A stretch of DNA of 64,000 nucleotides from Ruminococcus flavefaciens (GCA_023663905.1 JAMPGO010000001.1:830113-894112); one strand, 5' to 3'. Counted from the first letter of the stretch, positions 27,045 to 34,994 are shown. A program made the numbers and translations. Notes: generated by a model from the letters alone, not told the origin.

Positions 27045-27262
27045 TCAAGACCCAGCTCCTTTATGACATCTTCGAGCGGATAAGTCACGGGGTCGGCACG
27101 GTATTCCTCAACCGCCTTTTCGTAAGCCTTAAGGTCAAACTCGTCCTCAATGCGCTCCATAACGCTCTGCCTGAAAAGCTCCGAGACCGATATGCCGTTC
27201 ATTTCAGCGTAGGCTTTGATAAGCTCCGAGTCGCTGTTATTCAGCCTGAGTGATACTGTCAT
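27041..27262 (-). CDS. relB: RelB/DinJ-type antitoxin (ribbon-helix-helix)
   Basis: The 73-residue antitoxin has an N-terminal ribbon-helix-helix (MTVSLRLNNSDSELIKAYAEMNGISVSELF) for DNA binding and dimerisation and an acidic C-terminal segment (AVEEYRADPVTYPLEDVIKELGL) that would wrap the toxin. ATG 27262 lies ten bases after AAGGAG; the GTG nine bases upstream is too close to that site. The direct repeats over the promoter are the likely operator. Confidence 0.9.
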   Translation of the reverse strand: MTVSLRLNNSDSELIKAYAEMNGISVSELFRQSVMERIEDEFDLKAYEKAVEEYRADPVTYPLEDVIKELGLD

Positions 27263-27280
27263 AGCAAACACGCTCCTTCC

Positions 27281-27317
27281 TGTAATACATTGTAATACAT
27301 CCCGAGCCGTTTGTCAA
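27281..27317 (-). promoter_or_regulatory. relBE promoter with tandem operator
   Basis: On the minus strand: TTGACA (27317-27312), 17 bases, TACAAT (27294-27289). Two perfect direct copies of TGTAATACAT (27281-27290 and 27291-27300, + strand) cover the -10 box and start site, a good target for a ribbon-helix-helix antitoxin. Confidence 0.8.
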
Positions 27318-27349
27318 TGCGGATTCGCCGAAATATTGTAAACTTTCTG

Positions 27350-27796
27350 TTAATTTTTCTTGAAGAGCTGGCGGATAACCATAGCACCGCCCGAGACCGC
27401 AAGCCCGAACATAACTATGAAGATATAGGCATTTGTGGTGCGCCAGCGTATATTCACGCTCAGAATCACAGCCGTGAGGATAATAACAATCCCGACGGCG
27501 AGGACAATCCAGCCGAAGACTTTTCTGTCCATAAGAAACAGCATAGCAATGCCGATGATTACGGGCAGGAAGATAAGACCGTTCGGAAGACTGTAAGTGC
27601 CGACGTGCAGGAAGCCCGTACCCCACGAACTTCTCACGTCGAGGTTCTGGAATATCATAAACAGACCGCCTGCAAGCATAAGAAGTCCGCAGAAGAATTG
27701 CAGAAGGTCGTTTTTGGGCTTCTTTTTATTGCCGTTCAGCTCATCACGAGCCTTTTGAAGCTCACGGAGATACAAATCGTCGTTTTTATTCGCCAT
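27350..27796 (-). CDS. small four-helix membrane protein, function unknown
   Basis: The 148-residue protein has a charged N-terminal cytoplasmic stretch (residues 1-30, rich in Lys, Asp and Glu) and four hydrophobic segments (about 33-50, 68-86, 92-112 and 122-142). I recognise no family. It starts nine bases after upp and is the last gene of the fhs-to-upp operon. A role linked to those genes cannot be inferred. Confidence 0.65.
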   Translation of the reverse strand: MANKNDDLYLRELQKARDELNGNKKKPKNDLLQFFCGLLMLAGGLFMIFQNLDVRSSWGTGFLHVGTYSLPNGLIFLPVIIGIAMLFLMDRKVFGWIVLAVGIVIILTAVILSVNIRWRTTNAYIFIVMFGLAVSGGAMVIRQLFKKN

Positions 27797-27805
27797 AGCA
27801 GAGCC

Positions 27806-28435
27806 TTACTTCGTGCCGAAAATACGGTCGCCTGCGTCGCCCACACCGGGTACGATGAATTTGTCCTCGTTAAGACCGCTGTCCATAGCGCCTGTGTAGA
27901 CGTCGACATCGGGATGAGCCACACGGAGAGCCTCAACACCCTCGGGAGAGCAGATAATGCACATAAACTTGATATTCTTCACGCCCATAGACTTTATCTC
28001 GTTGATAGCCTCGACAGCCGAAACACCTGTTGCAAGCATAGGGTCGACGATGATGACATCACGCTCGGCAATATCGTCGGGCATTTTTGAGTAGTATTTC
28101 ACAGCCTGCTTGGTATCGGGTTCACGGAAAATGCCGATATGCCCGATTTTAGCCGCAGGCACAAGAGCCGTAACGCCGTCAATCATACCGAGACCTGCAC
28201 GGAGAATCGGCACAAACGCAAGCTTTCTGCCCGAAATCACCTTTGTCTTTGCAACGGCGATAGGAGTCTCGATTTCGATTTCTTTAAGCGGTAAATCCCT
28301 TGTTGCTTCATAGCAGATGAACATAGCAATCTCGGAGACAAGCTCACGGAACTCCTTAGTACCCGTATTCTTGTCCCTGAGAAGCGAAATTTTGTGCTGT
28401 ACAAGCGGATGATTGATGATATGTAAGTCAGCCAT
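27806..28435 (-). CDS. upp: uracil phosphoribosyltransferase
   Basis: The 209-residue salvage enzyme converts uracil and PRPP to UMP. The PRPP-binding motif [14 protein letters not shown] lies near residue 126, and uracil-binding [10 protein letters not shown] is at the C-terminus, both as in Bacillus Upp. Length is exact for the family. ATG 28435 follows AAGGAG; an in-frame extension upstream runs into rpiB and is not used. It follows rpiB by two bases. Confidence 0.97.
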   Translation of the reverse strand: MADLHIINHPLVQHKISLLRDKNTGTKEFRELVSEIAMFICYEATRDLPLKEIEIETPIAVAKTKVISGRKLAFVPILRAGLGMIDGVTALVPAAKIGHIGIFREPDTKQAVKYYSKMPDDIAERDVIIVDPMLATGVSAVEAINEIKSMGVKNIKFMCIICSPEGVEALRVAHPDVDVYTGAMDSGLNEDKFIVPGVGDAGDRIFGTK

Positions 28436-28437
28436 AG

Positions 28438-28875
28438 TTATTCTCCTTTTTCGATTTCTGTGATGAGGTCGATACGGCGCTGGTGGCGACCGCCCTCGAA
28501 TCCTGTTGCCGTAAATATCTCTGCAAGCTCGCACGCAAGCCCGATACCGATAGTCCTAGCGCCCATACACATAACATTGGAATCGTTATGCAGACGGGTA
28601 TATTTAGCCGAGAAGCTGTCGGAACAGAGCGCCGCTCTTATACCCTTGAATTTGTTTGCGGTGATAGACATTCCGATACCAGTACCGCAGATGAGGATAC
28701 CCTTTTCGCACTCGCCCGACTGTACAAGCTCGCACACAGCCCTTGCAACGACGGGATAGTCGCACGGTTCGCCGTCAGTACCCATATCCCTGAGTTCATA
28801 GCCCTTTGCAGTGAGGGTCTCGATAACAGCCCTCTTCATTTCAACTCCTGCGTGGTCGCAACCGATTGCAATCAT
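28438..28875 (-). CDS. rpiB: ribose 5-phosphate isomerase B
   Basis: A 145-residue LacA/RpiB-type isomerase that interconverts ribose 5-phosphate and ribulose 5-phosphate. Family markers are [13 protein letters not shown] at the start, [35 protein letters not shown] (catalytic Cys in CGTG; given in full across two strands) and [18 protein letters not shown] 28875 follows GAAGGAG. The rpiB-upp order is common in Firmicutes and links the pentose phosphate pool to nucleotide salvage. Confidence 0.96.
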   Translation of the reverse strand: MIAIGCDHAGVEMKRAVIETLTAKGYELRDMGTDGEPCDYPVVARAVCELVQSGECEKGILICGTGIGMSITANKFKGIRAALCSDSFSAKYTRLHNDSNVMCMGARTIGIGLACELAEIFTATGFEGGRHQRRIDLITEIEKGE

Positions 28876-28888
28876 AAAAACACTCCTT

Positions 28889-29575
28889 CTATTTATTTTC
28901 CAAATCCTTTTCCGCCTTGACCTTCTGGAGATACGAAACCTCGAGTTCGTCAGGCGAAACGGGATTCTGATTAAGCGCCCCGAGACAGATTCCGCAGGCA
29001 TTCTGAAGCCTGTTCTGTGGCGGAGCGATTGTGAACATAGGCGAACGGTAATCACGGAAGAAATCCGCCGAACCGTCACCGCACAAAGTTAACGGTTTAC
29101 CGTTAACCGCAAGTATCTCCGCAAGCTCGTCACGGCTCATAAGTCTCTCGTCGCAGATTGGCTTGATTTCATAGCCGTCGCTCTCGTAAACACCAGCGTA
29201 CACCAGTTCAGCCCTCGCAGTCATCACGGAGCAGATAACACCCTTTGCGATATTGCTGTAAGCAAGCCCTTTGAGCGTGGAAACACCAGCGCAGTCAATT
29301 CCGAGAGCGTAAGCCATAGCCTTAGCGACGGATACCCCGATTCTGAGACCCGTATAGCTACCAGGACCGTTTGCGACTGCAACAAGACCGACATCGCCGA
29401 GAGATTTTCCCGACTGTTCGAGCAGGTATTTTATCTCGGGCATAATCACCTGCGAGTGCGTTTTCGTGGTATAAAGCGAAGTCTGCGCAAGAAAAATCTC
29501 CGTATCGGTATCGAGAAGAGCCACTGAAGCCGTTTTTCCCGACGTATCAAATCCAAACAGAATCAAATCTTCCAC
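28889..29575 (-). CDS. tsaB: tRNA threonylcarbamoyladenosine biosynthesis protein TsaB
   Basis: TsaB is the non-catalytic partner of TsaD in t6A37 tRNA modification. The ASKHA-type N-terminal fold shows FGFDTSGKTASVAL, THSQVIMPEI and the conserved NGPGSYTGLRIGVSVAKAMA. At 228 residues it is a normal length. A perfect 20-base palindrome (29088-29107) lies in frame within the gene and encodes VNGKPLT near residue 157, in the weakly conserved C-terminal half. The probable GTG start overlaps tsaE by 29 bases. tsaE-tsaB is a conserved pair; tsaD is not in the window. Confidence 0.93.
   Translation of the reverse strand: MEDLILFGFDTSGKTASVALLDTDTEIFLAQTSLYTTKTHSQVIMPEIKYLLEQSGKSLGDVGLVAVANGPGSYTGLRIGVSVAKAMAYALGIDCAGVSTLKGLAYSNIAKGVICSVMTARAELVYAGVYESDGYEIKPICDERLMSRDELAEILAVNGKPLTLCGDGSADFFRDYRSPMFTIAPPQNRLQNACGICLGALNQNPVSPDELEVSYLQKVKAEKDLENK
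29088..29107. repeat. dispersed palindrome, copy 3, inside tsaB
   Basis: GTTAACGGTTTACCGTTAAC is a perfect 20-base palindrome. It keeps the tsaB frame open and reads VNGKPLT on the minus strand, so a repeat unit appears to have been accommodated within a coding sequence. Confidence 0.8.
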
Positions 29576-29987
29576 CGTCCTCTATAATAATTTCACGCTC
29601 CGTATCGCCGAGAGCGTTTACAGTGATAAAAACCGCAGAATCGGGCAGAAACTGCGAGATATTCTCCGACCACTCGATAACGGCTATATTATCGGCGAAG
29701 TCGTAATCCCAGAAGCCCGAGCTTTCGAGGTCGCCCTCTGTTTCAATGCGATACATATCGAAATGGTAGAGATTAAGACCCTCTCCGCAGTATTCGTTGA
29801 CGAGGGCAAAAGTCGGCGACGTCACCTCGTCGCCAAGCCCGAGACCGATTGCAAGTCCACGTGTGAACGTGGTTTTTCCTGCTCCGAGACCGCCACGGTA
29901 GGCAATAATATCGCCCTTTTTCAGGCATTTCCCGAGCCTGACTGCCACCTCAATCGTCTCCTGCGGTGAATGCGTTACGACCCTCAT
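29547..29987 (-). CDS. tsaE: tRNA threonylcarbamoyladenosine biosynthesis ATPase TsaE
   Basis: A 146-residue P-loop ATPase that supports the TsaB-TsaD complex in t6A synthesis. Walker A GGLGAGKTTFTRG lies near residue 32, followed by TSPTFALVNEY and the acidic YHFDMYRIE motif, all typical. Its ATG shares one base with the fhs stop (TGATG), and its end overlaps tsaB, so translation of the three is coupled. Confidence 0.95.
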   Translation of the reverse strand: MRVVTHSPQETIEVAVRLGKCLKKGDIIAYRGGLGAGKTTFTRGLAIGLGLGDEVTSPTFALVNEYCGEGLNLYHFDMYRIETEGDLESSGFWDYDFADNIAVIEWSENISQFLPDSAVFITVNALGDTEREIIIEDGGRFDSVWI

Positions 29988-31666
29988 CAGAACAGCCCCG
30001 TAATTTCGCCGTTAACGTCGCAGTCGATGTTGAGAGCCGAAGGTGCTTTCGGAAGTCCCGGCATTGTCAGGATGTCGCCCGTGTAGATGACGATAAATCC
30101 GGCACCCGAAGAGAGCTTAGCGTCACGGACTGTTATGCTGAATCCGCTCGGCTTGCCCAGGAGAGCAGGGTTATCCGAGAGAGAGTACTGCGTTTTGGCA
30201 ACGCATATGGGCAGATTCCTGAAGCCGATACTCTCGATTTCCCTGATAGCCTTTTCAGCCTGCGGAGTGTAGTTAACGCCGTCTGCACGGTAAATCTCAC
30301 GTGCGACAGTCTCAATCTTGTCCTTAATCGGGATTTCAAGCGGATAAATCGGGCGGAAACGCTCGTTGCTGTCCTCGGTAAGTGCAATAGTTGAGCAGAC
30401 TTTTTCAGCCAAATCAATACCGCCCTCACCGCCTTTTGCGAACACCTCGCACATCGAGACCTCAACTCCCATATCCTCGCAGAATTTCTGCACAAACTCA
30501 ACCTCGCTGTCCGTATCAGTGCCGAAGCGGTTTATTGCAACAACGACGGGAACGTGGAATTTGTGCATATTCTCGATATGGGTCTGCAAGTTGACGATAC
30601 CCTTTTCGAGCGCCCACAGATTTTCGCCTGCCAAATCCTCTTTCTTAACACCGCCGTTGTATTTCAGCGCCCTGATAGTCGCCACGAGAACCACGCACGC
30701 AGGAGTAAGTCCGCCGTATCTGCACTTGATGTCGAAGAACTTCTCTGCGCCCAAATCCGAGCCGAAGCCAGCCTCAGTGATACAGTAATCGCCGAGCTTC
30801 AGCGCAAGTTTTGTCGCACGGATTGAGTTACAGCCGTGAGCGATATTCGCAAAAGGACCGCCGTGAATGAACGCAGGCGTATTCTCAAGAGTCTGCACGA
30901 GATTCGGCTTGAGTGCGTCCTTCAGCAGAGCAGTCATAGCACCTGTACAGCCGAGCTGTTCGGCAAAAACAGGTTCGCCGTCGAGATTATACGCAACAAG
31001 AATACTGCCGAGACGTTTTTTGAGGTCGCCCAAATCGGTCGCAAGGCAGAGTACAGCCATAATCTCCGAAGCAACGGTAATCTGGAAGCCGTCCTCACGT
31101 GGCACGCCGTTGAGCTTTCCGCCGAGACCAATCACTATATCACGCAAGGCACGGTCGTTCATATCCATACAGCGCTTGAACATCACCCTGCGCTGGTCAA
31201 TCCTGAGTTCATTGCCCTGCTGTATGTGGTTATCGAGCATAGCGCAGAGCAGATTGTTTGCGGATGTGATAGCGTGCATATCGCCCGTGAAGTGGAGATT
31301 TATATCTTCCATAGGCACAACCTGTGCGTAACCGCCGCCTGCCGCACCGCCCTTGATACCGAAAACAGGACCGAGGGACGGTTCACGCAGAGCAAGTACG
31401 GCATTGCGACCCGTTCTGCCCATAGCTTCGGCAAGTCCGACGCTTACAGTGGTTTTGCCCTCTCCTGCGGGTGTCGGATTTATAGCGGTAACGAGAATAA
31501 GCTTGCCGTCATCACGGAAAGCAAGCTGTGAATACAGGCTCTCGGACAGCTTGGCTTTGTAGTGACCGTACGGTTCGAGATAGTCGTCGGAAATCCCGAG
31601 CGACTGCGCAATCTCGCCGATTTTCTTCATCTCCGCTTTTCCTGCAATTTCTATATCAGACAACAT
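29987..31666 (-). CDS. fhs: formate-tetrahydrofolate ligase
   Basis: The 559-residue enzyme makes 10-formyl-tetrahydrofolate from formate, THF and ATP, feeding purine and methionine initiator synthesis and the methyl branch of acetogenesis. The P-loop region [23 protein letters not shown] (near residue 60), [23 protein letters not shown] and [20 protein letters not shown] near the C-terminus identify it. ATG 31666 follows AGAGAGG. The gene has its own promoter, almost identical to that of mtnN. First gene of the fhs-tsaE-tsaB-rpiB-upp-membrane protein operon. Confidence 0.97.
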   Translation of the reverse strand: MLSDIEIAGKAEMKKIGEIAQSLGISDDYLEPYGHYKAKLSESLYSQLAFRDDGKLILVTAINPTPAGEGKTTVSVGLAEAMGRTGRNAVLALREPSLGPVFGIKGGAAGGGYAQVVPMEDINLHFTGDMHAITSANNLLCAMLDNHIQQGNELRIDQRRVMFKRCMDMNDRALRDIVIGLGGKLNGVPREDGFQITVASEIMAVLCLATDLGDLKKRLGSILVAYNLDGEPVFAEQLGCTGAMTALLKDALKPNLVQTLENTPAFIHGGPFANIAHGCNSIRATKLALKLGDYCITEAGFGSDLGAEKFFDIKCRYGGLTPACVVLVATIRALKYNGGVKKEDLAGENLWALEKGIVNLQTHIENMHKFHVPVVVAINRFGTDTDSEVEFVQKFCEDMGVEVSMCEVFAKGGEGGIDLAEKVCSTIALTEDSNERFRPIYPLEIPIKDKIETVAREIYRADGVNYTPQAEKAIREIESIGFRNLPICVAKTQYSLSDNPALLGKPSGFSITVRDAKLSSGAGFIVIYTGDILTMPGLPKAPSALNIDCDVNGEITGLF

Positions 31667-31697
31667 ATTAATAACCTCTCTTTCCTGGTATTCTTCT

Positions 31698-31726
31698 ATT
31701 ATATCACACTTTGCCGAGGATTGCAA
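31698..31726 (-). promoter_or_regulatory. promoter of the fhs operon
   Basis: On the minus strand: TTGCAA (31726-31721), 17 bases, TATAAT (31703-31698). The -35 box, most of the spacer (TCCTCGGCAAAGTGTG) and the -10 box are identical to the mtnN promoter at 34933-34961. Confidence 0.85.
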
Positions 31727-31737
31727 GGCTTTTTTTG

Positions 31738-31805
31738 AGAGACGGTAAGAGACGGTAAGTGTACGATAAAATTACCGTCTCCTATCGTCTCTCATCGTCT
31801 CTTGT
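31738..31805. repeat. imperfect inverted repeat of GAGACGGTAA units
   Basis: Two copies of AGAGACGGTAA lie on the left (about 31738-31759) and reversed copies TTACCGTCTC, TATCGTCTC and TCATCGTCTC on the right (about 31772-31803). The arms can form a hairpin of about 20 pairs around a loop of about 12 bases. It sits upstream of the fhs promoter and downstream of the HTH gene, at the edge of the AT-rich patch. It may be a terminator for the HTH gene or the scar of an inserted element; no T tract is evident. Confidence 0.55.
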
Positions 31806-31897
31806 ATCAAGCAGAAGTTTAATAAATCTTTTTCTGTTGTTTTTAAAGCTCGCATAGCATATATGATACAGGTCATAAAGCTCGTTGACGTTGATGT

Positions 31898-32098
31898 TTA
31901 TATATATATAAGTAAATCACCAGGTTGGCAATTCATCAGCTTACAAAGAGTTTCAATATTTTCCCACGAAATTGGTTTGCCGTCACGTAATTTCTGCAAT
32001 GTTGATTCGCTTAACAGTTTTTCTTTGCGGATTCTATAAGACGAATAACCGTTTTCTTTCAGCTTTGCTAACACATCAATTTTATATCTTAAAGACAT
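31898..32098 (-). CDS. Cro/C1-type HTH regulator, small
   Basis: The 66-residue protein is a stand-alone helix-turn-helix domain of the YozG-like Cro/C1 class (KIDVLAKLKENGYSSYRIRKEKLLSESTLQKLRDGKPISW, read in parts; ending CQPGDLLIYI). ATG 32098 follows GAGGTG by six bases. The gene is clearly richer in A+T than the surrounding operons. It ends inside a (TA) tract; loss of one TA unit would extend the frame by about 37 codons. It is divergent from the small AT-rich genes at 32290 and 32414 and probably regulates them. Confidence 0.8.
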   Translation of the reverse strand: MSLRYKIDVLAKLKENGYSSYRIRKEKLLSESTLQKLRDGKPISWENIETLCKLMNCQPGDLLIYI

Positions 32099-32204
32099 AT
32101 ATATCACCTCATACTTATTATATCACAACAACTCTTATATCAAAAGTGTACAATTCCAACAAGTTCAAACACTAAAGTTCGTGCATATTTTTTGCAAATT
32201 TATC

Positions 32205-32233
32205 TTGACAATACACGATAATTAGTGTATAAT
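32205..32233 (+). promoter_or_regulatory. promoter with internal inverted repeat for the Bro-N-like unit
   Basis: TTGACA (32205-32210), 17 bases, TATAAT (32228-32233). ATACAC (32211-32216) and GTGTAT (32225-32230) form an inverted repeat placed between and over the promoter boxes, an operator-like position for the divergent Cro-type regulator. Confidence 0.75.
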
Positions 32234-32289
32234 AGTATATGTCAGGAGGAAATGCAATTAATTCGGATCAGAGATTGGAGTTGATTTTA

Positions 32290-32412
32290 ATGAGTGTATC
32301 GGAAATTTTGAGTGCATTGTATCATTTACAGTACTTTATGGAGACTATGCCAAAAAAGTACAGCATTAGATTTTTAAATCGAATTATCAGAGAAATTGAA
32401 AGAGAGGATTAA
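32290..32412 (+). CDS. 40-residue protein, unknown
   Basis: ATG 32290 follows GGAG by about nine bases and the frame closes at TAA 32410-32412, one base before the start of the next gene. The peptide is rich in Ser, Leu, Tyr and Arg and predicted helical (MSVSEILSALYHLQYF at the N-terminus). It has a consensus promoter upstream and is AT-rich like its neighbours. The tight spacing to the Bro-N-like gene supports real translation. No family recognised. Confidence 0.5.
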   Translation: MSVSEILSALYHLQYFMETMPKKYSIRFLNRIIREIERED

Positions 32413-32413
32413 T

Positions 32414-32752
32414 ATGAAAGTTGTTTACATTAATGAATACCCTGTTAGAATGATTGACACAGGAGAGAAGCTTTATTACGCTTGCAGAGATTTGTCAAAA
32501 GCTATGGGCTATAAAAAGCACGGTGCGGTTGCAGACCTTGTAAGAAGACACATTGAAAACCCCGATATTTTGTATGTTGACATTAAAGTTACAAAAAGAC
32601 AGTATGGAAAAATTATAAATACAACTCCAGCTGTATCTTTTTTAAGCGAAGATGATTTTATCGATGTTCTTAAATATGCAAGACCTGAAAAAGCACAGGA
32701 ATTTAACGAGTTCGTATGTAACTATGGCTTTCCCTCACGCTACGATTCATAA
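32414..32752 (+). CDS. Bro-N-like (phage antirepressor type) protein
   Basis: The 112-residue protein resembles the N-terminal Bro-N domain of phage antirepressors: LYYACRDLSKAMGYKKHG corresponds to the family pattern of aromatic-Ala-x-Asp-h-x-x-ALGY. There is no second domain. AT content is well above the flanking genes, suggesting acquisition. ATG 32414 overlaps the region of the preceding stop and follows AGAGAGG. Together with the divergent HTH gene it looks like a regulator/antirepressor remnant of a mobile element. The domain call rests on one motif. Confidence 0.5.
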   Translation: MKVVYINEYPVRMIDTGEKLYYACRDLSKAMGYKKHGAVADLVRRHIENPDILYVDIKVTKRQYGKIINTTPAVSFLSEDDFIDVLKYARPEKAQEFNEFVCNYGFPSRYDS

Positions 32753-32764
32753 CAGATAACACCC

Positions 32765-32793
32765 AAAAGAGGGTGGTTCGTCCACCCTCTTTT
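32765..32793 (+). terminator. terminator after the Bro-N-like gene
   Basis: AAAAGAGGGTGG (32765-32776) pairs with CCACCCTCTTTT (32782-32793) around a five-base loop. Its flanking A and T runs allow termination in either direction. Confidence 0.8.
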
Positions 32794-32838
32794 CAACGCA
32801 GTCGCATTGAAAAACATTGTAAACTTTCTGTGAACTTT

Positions 32839-32892
32839 ATTGACAGGCGCAGTTTTGTTTGATATACTGATATTGTACAGAATACTGTGCAA
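32839..32892 (+). promoter_or_regulatory. promoter and operator of yefM-yoeB
   Basis: TTGACA (32839-32844), 17 bases, TATACT (32862-32867). Directly after it, ATTGTACAG (32871-32879) and CTGTGCAAT (32884-32892) form an inverted repeat with one mismatch, covering the start of the transcript. This fits autorepression by the YefM-YoeB complex. Confidence 0.8.
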
Positions 32893-32915
32893 TATTTTGC
32901 GAAAGAAGGTGCGAT

Positions 32916-33173
32916 ATGATAGCTGTTAATTACTCCACTATGAGAAATAATCTCAAAGACTACTGCGACAAGGCGACTGACGAAATGGAGACTGTTATTG
33001 TTACACGCAAGAACGAGAAAAACGTCGTCCTGATGAGCCTTGAGCAGTACAACTATATGGCTAAAGCCCTCAGAAATGCCGAGTATCTCGCTATGATTAA
33101 TCAGGGTATACAGCAGATTGAAGCAGGCAAGGGTCAGGTTCACGAGCTTATTGAGGTTGACGACGATGAATAA
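32916..33173 (+). CDS. yefM: YefM/Phd-family antitoxin
   Basis: The 85-residue antitoxin starts MIAVNYSTMRNNLKDYCDKA, with the family motif VTRKNEKNVVLMSLEQYNYM and an acidic toxin-binding tail. GAAGG precedes the ATG. It overlaps the toxin gene by eight bases. YefM neutralises YoeB and binds the operator. Confidence 0.95.
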   Translation: MIAVNYSTMRNNLKDYCDKATDEMETVIVTRKNEKNVVLMSLEQYNYMAKALRNAEYLAMINQGIQQIEAGKGQVHELIEVDDDE

Positions 33174-33423
33174 AATCTGGACGGACAGAGCGTGGGCGGA
33201 TTATCTTTACTGGCAGATTCAGGACAAGAAAATCCTTCGGAAAATCAACGAGCTTGTCAAGGATATTGAGCGCAATGGTCTCGCAGACGGTATCGGTCAC
33301 CCCGAACCGCTCAGGTACTGCAAGGGCTGGAGCAGACATATAGACCACGGCAACAGGATTGTCTATAACATCATTGACGGCAGTCTGATAATTCTTTCCT
33401 GCAAAGGTCATTATGAGGACTAA
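33166..33423 (+). CDS. yoeB: YoeB-family mRNA interferase toxin
   Basis: The 85-residue toxin carries the YoeB sequence pattern: IWTDRAWADYLYWQIQDKKI, GHPEPLRYCKGWSRHIDHGNRIVY (in parts) and the C-terminal CKGHYED. The catalytic residues equivalent to Glu46, Arg65 and His83 appear to be present. It starts at ATG 33166 inside the yefM end. It cleaves mRNA on the ribosome when free of YefM. Confidence 0.95.
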   Translation: MNKIWTDRAWADYLYWQIQDKKILRKINELVKDIERNGLADGIGHPEPLRYCKGWSRHIDHGNRIVYNIIDGSLIILSCKGHYED

Positions 33424-33428
33424 CAAAG

Positions 33429-33458
33429 CGTTCCCTTTTTCCGAAGGGAACGTTTTTT
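33429..33458 (+). terminator. terminator of yefM-yoeB
   Basis: CGTTCCCTT (33429-33437) pairs with AAGGGAACG (33444-33452), followed by TTTTTT. Its sequence resembles the terminator at 37169. Confidence 0.85.
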
Positions 33459-33470
33459 ATGCCCGAACCC

Positions 33471-33499
33471 TTGCAATTTCGTGCCGAAGGGTGTATAAT
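33471..33499 (+). promoter_or_regulatory. promoter of the MATE exporter gene
   Basis: TTGCAA (33471-33476), 17 bases, TATAAT (33494-33499), with TG one base before the -10 box as an extended -10 element. Confidence 0.75.
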
Positions 33500-33532
33500 A
33501 GTGTAGAAACAAAAAGAAAAGAGGTAATATTT

Positions 33533-34906
33533 ATGTCAGAAAAAAATCTGCTTGCGGATTCGCCCGTACCGAAGCTTATGGTGAAATTCGCCGTGCCGAG
33601 TATCATCGGTATGCTCGTAAGTGCGCTGTACAACATCGTAGACCAGCTCTTTATCGGCAAGGGCGTGGGCGTTGTGGGAAATTCCGCCACCAACATCGCC
33701 TTCCCGTTCTCGACTATGTGCATTGCCGTCGCCCTGTTGCTGGGTATCGGCGGTGCTTCGTGCTTCAACCTTGCAATGGGTCGCGGAGACAGCAAGCGTG
33801 CGGGATATTTCGCAGGAAACGCCGTTACAATGCTGATTCTTAGCGGAGTTGTGATAAGCGCCGTAACATTTGCGTTCCTCACGCCGTTGCTCAGGCTTTT
33901 CGGCTCGACCGACAGCATTCTTCCCTATGCCCAGGATTACGTGTTCGTCTCGGCTTTCGGCTTCCCGTTCCTGATTCTCACGACAGGCGGTGGTCATATC
34001 ATCCGTGCCGACGGAAGTCCGAAAATGACAATGGTCTGCAACCTCACGGGTGCGGTAATCAACACGATTCTCGACGCACTTTTTGTGCTGGTATTCCACT
34101 GGGGAATGAAGGGCGCAGCTCTTGCAACGGTTATCGGACAGGTTGTCTCGGCAGTCGTGGTCATCGTCTATATGCGCAAATTCAAGACCGTCAAGCTCAC
34201 GGCAGACCACTTTAAGCCCCATTTCGCTACGGTTCAGCGCATTGCTTCAATCGGAATGGCTTCGTGCTTCAACCAGCTCGCCATTATGATTGTCCAGATT
34301 GTCCTCAACAACTCGCTCAAACACTACGGCGAGCTGTCGAAATACGGCACGGACGAGCCTATCGCAGTCGCAGGTATCGTAATGAAAGTGGCGATGATAG
34401 TCTTCTCGATTGTCATCGGTCTTGCGCAGGGTACACAGCCGATAGAGAGCTACAACTACGGCGCAAAGAATTACGACAGAGTGAAAAAAGCCTATGTCCT
34501 TGCTCTCGGTACTGGCGCAGTCGTATCGGTGCTGGCATTCGTCTGCTTCCAGCTCTTCCCGAGACAGATTCTCTCGGCATTCGGTTCGGGAACAGATACA
34601 TACTTCGAGTTCGGCACAAAGTTTTTCAGGATATTCCTGTTCTTTACGTGGCTCAACTGCATACAGCCGATTTCCTCGACGTTCTTTACATCCATAGGCA
34701 AGCCCGTCAAGGGTATATTCCTGTCCCTGACGAGACAGATAATCTTCTTCATACCCGTCCTCATCGTCCTGCCGATGTTCATAGGCATTGACGGAATCCT
34801 GTACACGGGCGCGGTCGCCGATTTGCTCGCAGGTATCGTTGCGATAATTATGACCGTGATTGAGTTCAGGATGATGAGCAGGGAAATGTCAACGGTAAAC
34901 CGTTAA
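33533..34906 (+). CDS. MATE-family multidrug exporter
   Basis: The 457-residue protein has about twelve transmembrane segments in two homologous halves. The N-terminal MATE pattern LMVKFAVPSIIGMLVSALYNIVDQLFIG and the loop SCFNLAMGRGDSKRAGYFAG (both read in parts) are diagnostic, as is GTQPIESYNYGAKNYDRVKKA in the second half. It exports cationic compounds using an ion gradient. ATG 33533 follows GAGGTAA. The last codons and stop (STVNR, TAA) are supplied by a copy of the dispersed palindrome. Confidence 0.93.
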   Translation: MSEKNLLADSPVPKLMVKFAVPSIIGMLVSALYNIVDQLFIGKGVGVVGNSATNIAFPFSTMCIAVALLLGIGGASCFNLAMGRGDSKRAGYFAGNAVTMLILSGVVISAVTFAFLTPLLRLFGSTDSILPYAQDYVFVSAFGFPFLILTTGGGHIIRADGSPKMTMVCNLTGAVINTILDALFVLVFHWGMKGAALATVIGQVVSAVVVIVYMRKFKTVKLTADHFKPHFATVQRIASIGMASCFNQLAIMIVQIVLNNSLKHYGELSKYGTDEPIAVAGIVMKVAMIVFSIVIGLAQGTQPIESYNYGAKNYDRVKKAYVLALGTGAVVSVLAFVCFQLFPRQILSAFGSGTDTYFEFGTKFFRIFLFFTWLNCIQPISSTFFTSIGKPVKGIFLSLTRQIIFFIPVLIVLPMFIGIDGILYTGAVADLLAGIVAIIMTVIEFRMMSREMSTVNR

Positions 34907-34907
34907 C
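34888..34907. repeat. dispersed palindrome, copy 4
   Basis: GTCAACGGTAAACCGTTAAC has one mismatch from the perfect palindrome. It overlaps the MATE stop codon, as copy 1 overlaps the nudC stop. Confidence 0.8.
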
Positions 34908-34932
34908 TTTCAGATTTATTTTGCTGGTTATA

Positions 34933-34961
34933 TTGCAATCCTCGGCAAAGTGTGCTATAAT
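34933..34961 (+). promoter_or_regulatory. promoter of mtnN
   Basis: TTGCAA (34933-34938), 17 bases, TATAAT (34956-34961). Boxes and 16 of the 17 spacer bases match the fhs promoter, and similarity continues past the start site (GAAG). Confidence 0.85.
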
Positions 34962-34994
34962 GGAAGTATATCAAAGCAAAGGAGAATAAGAAAT

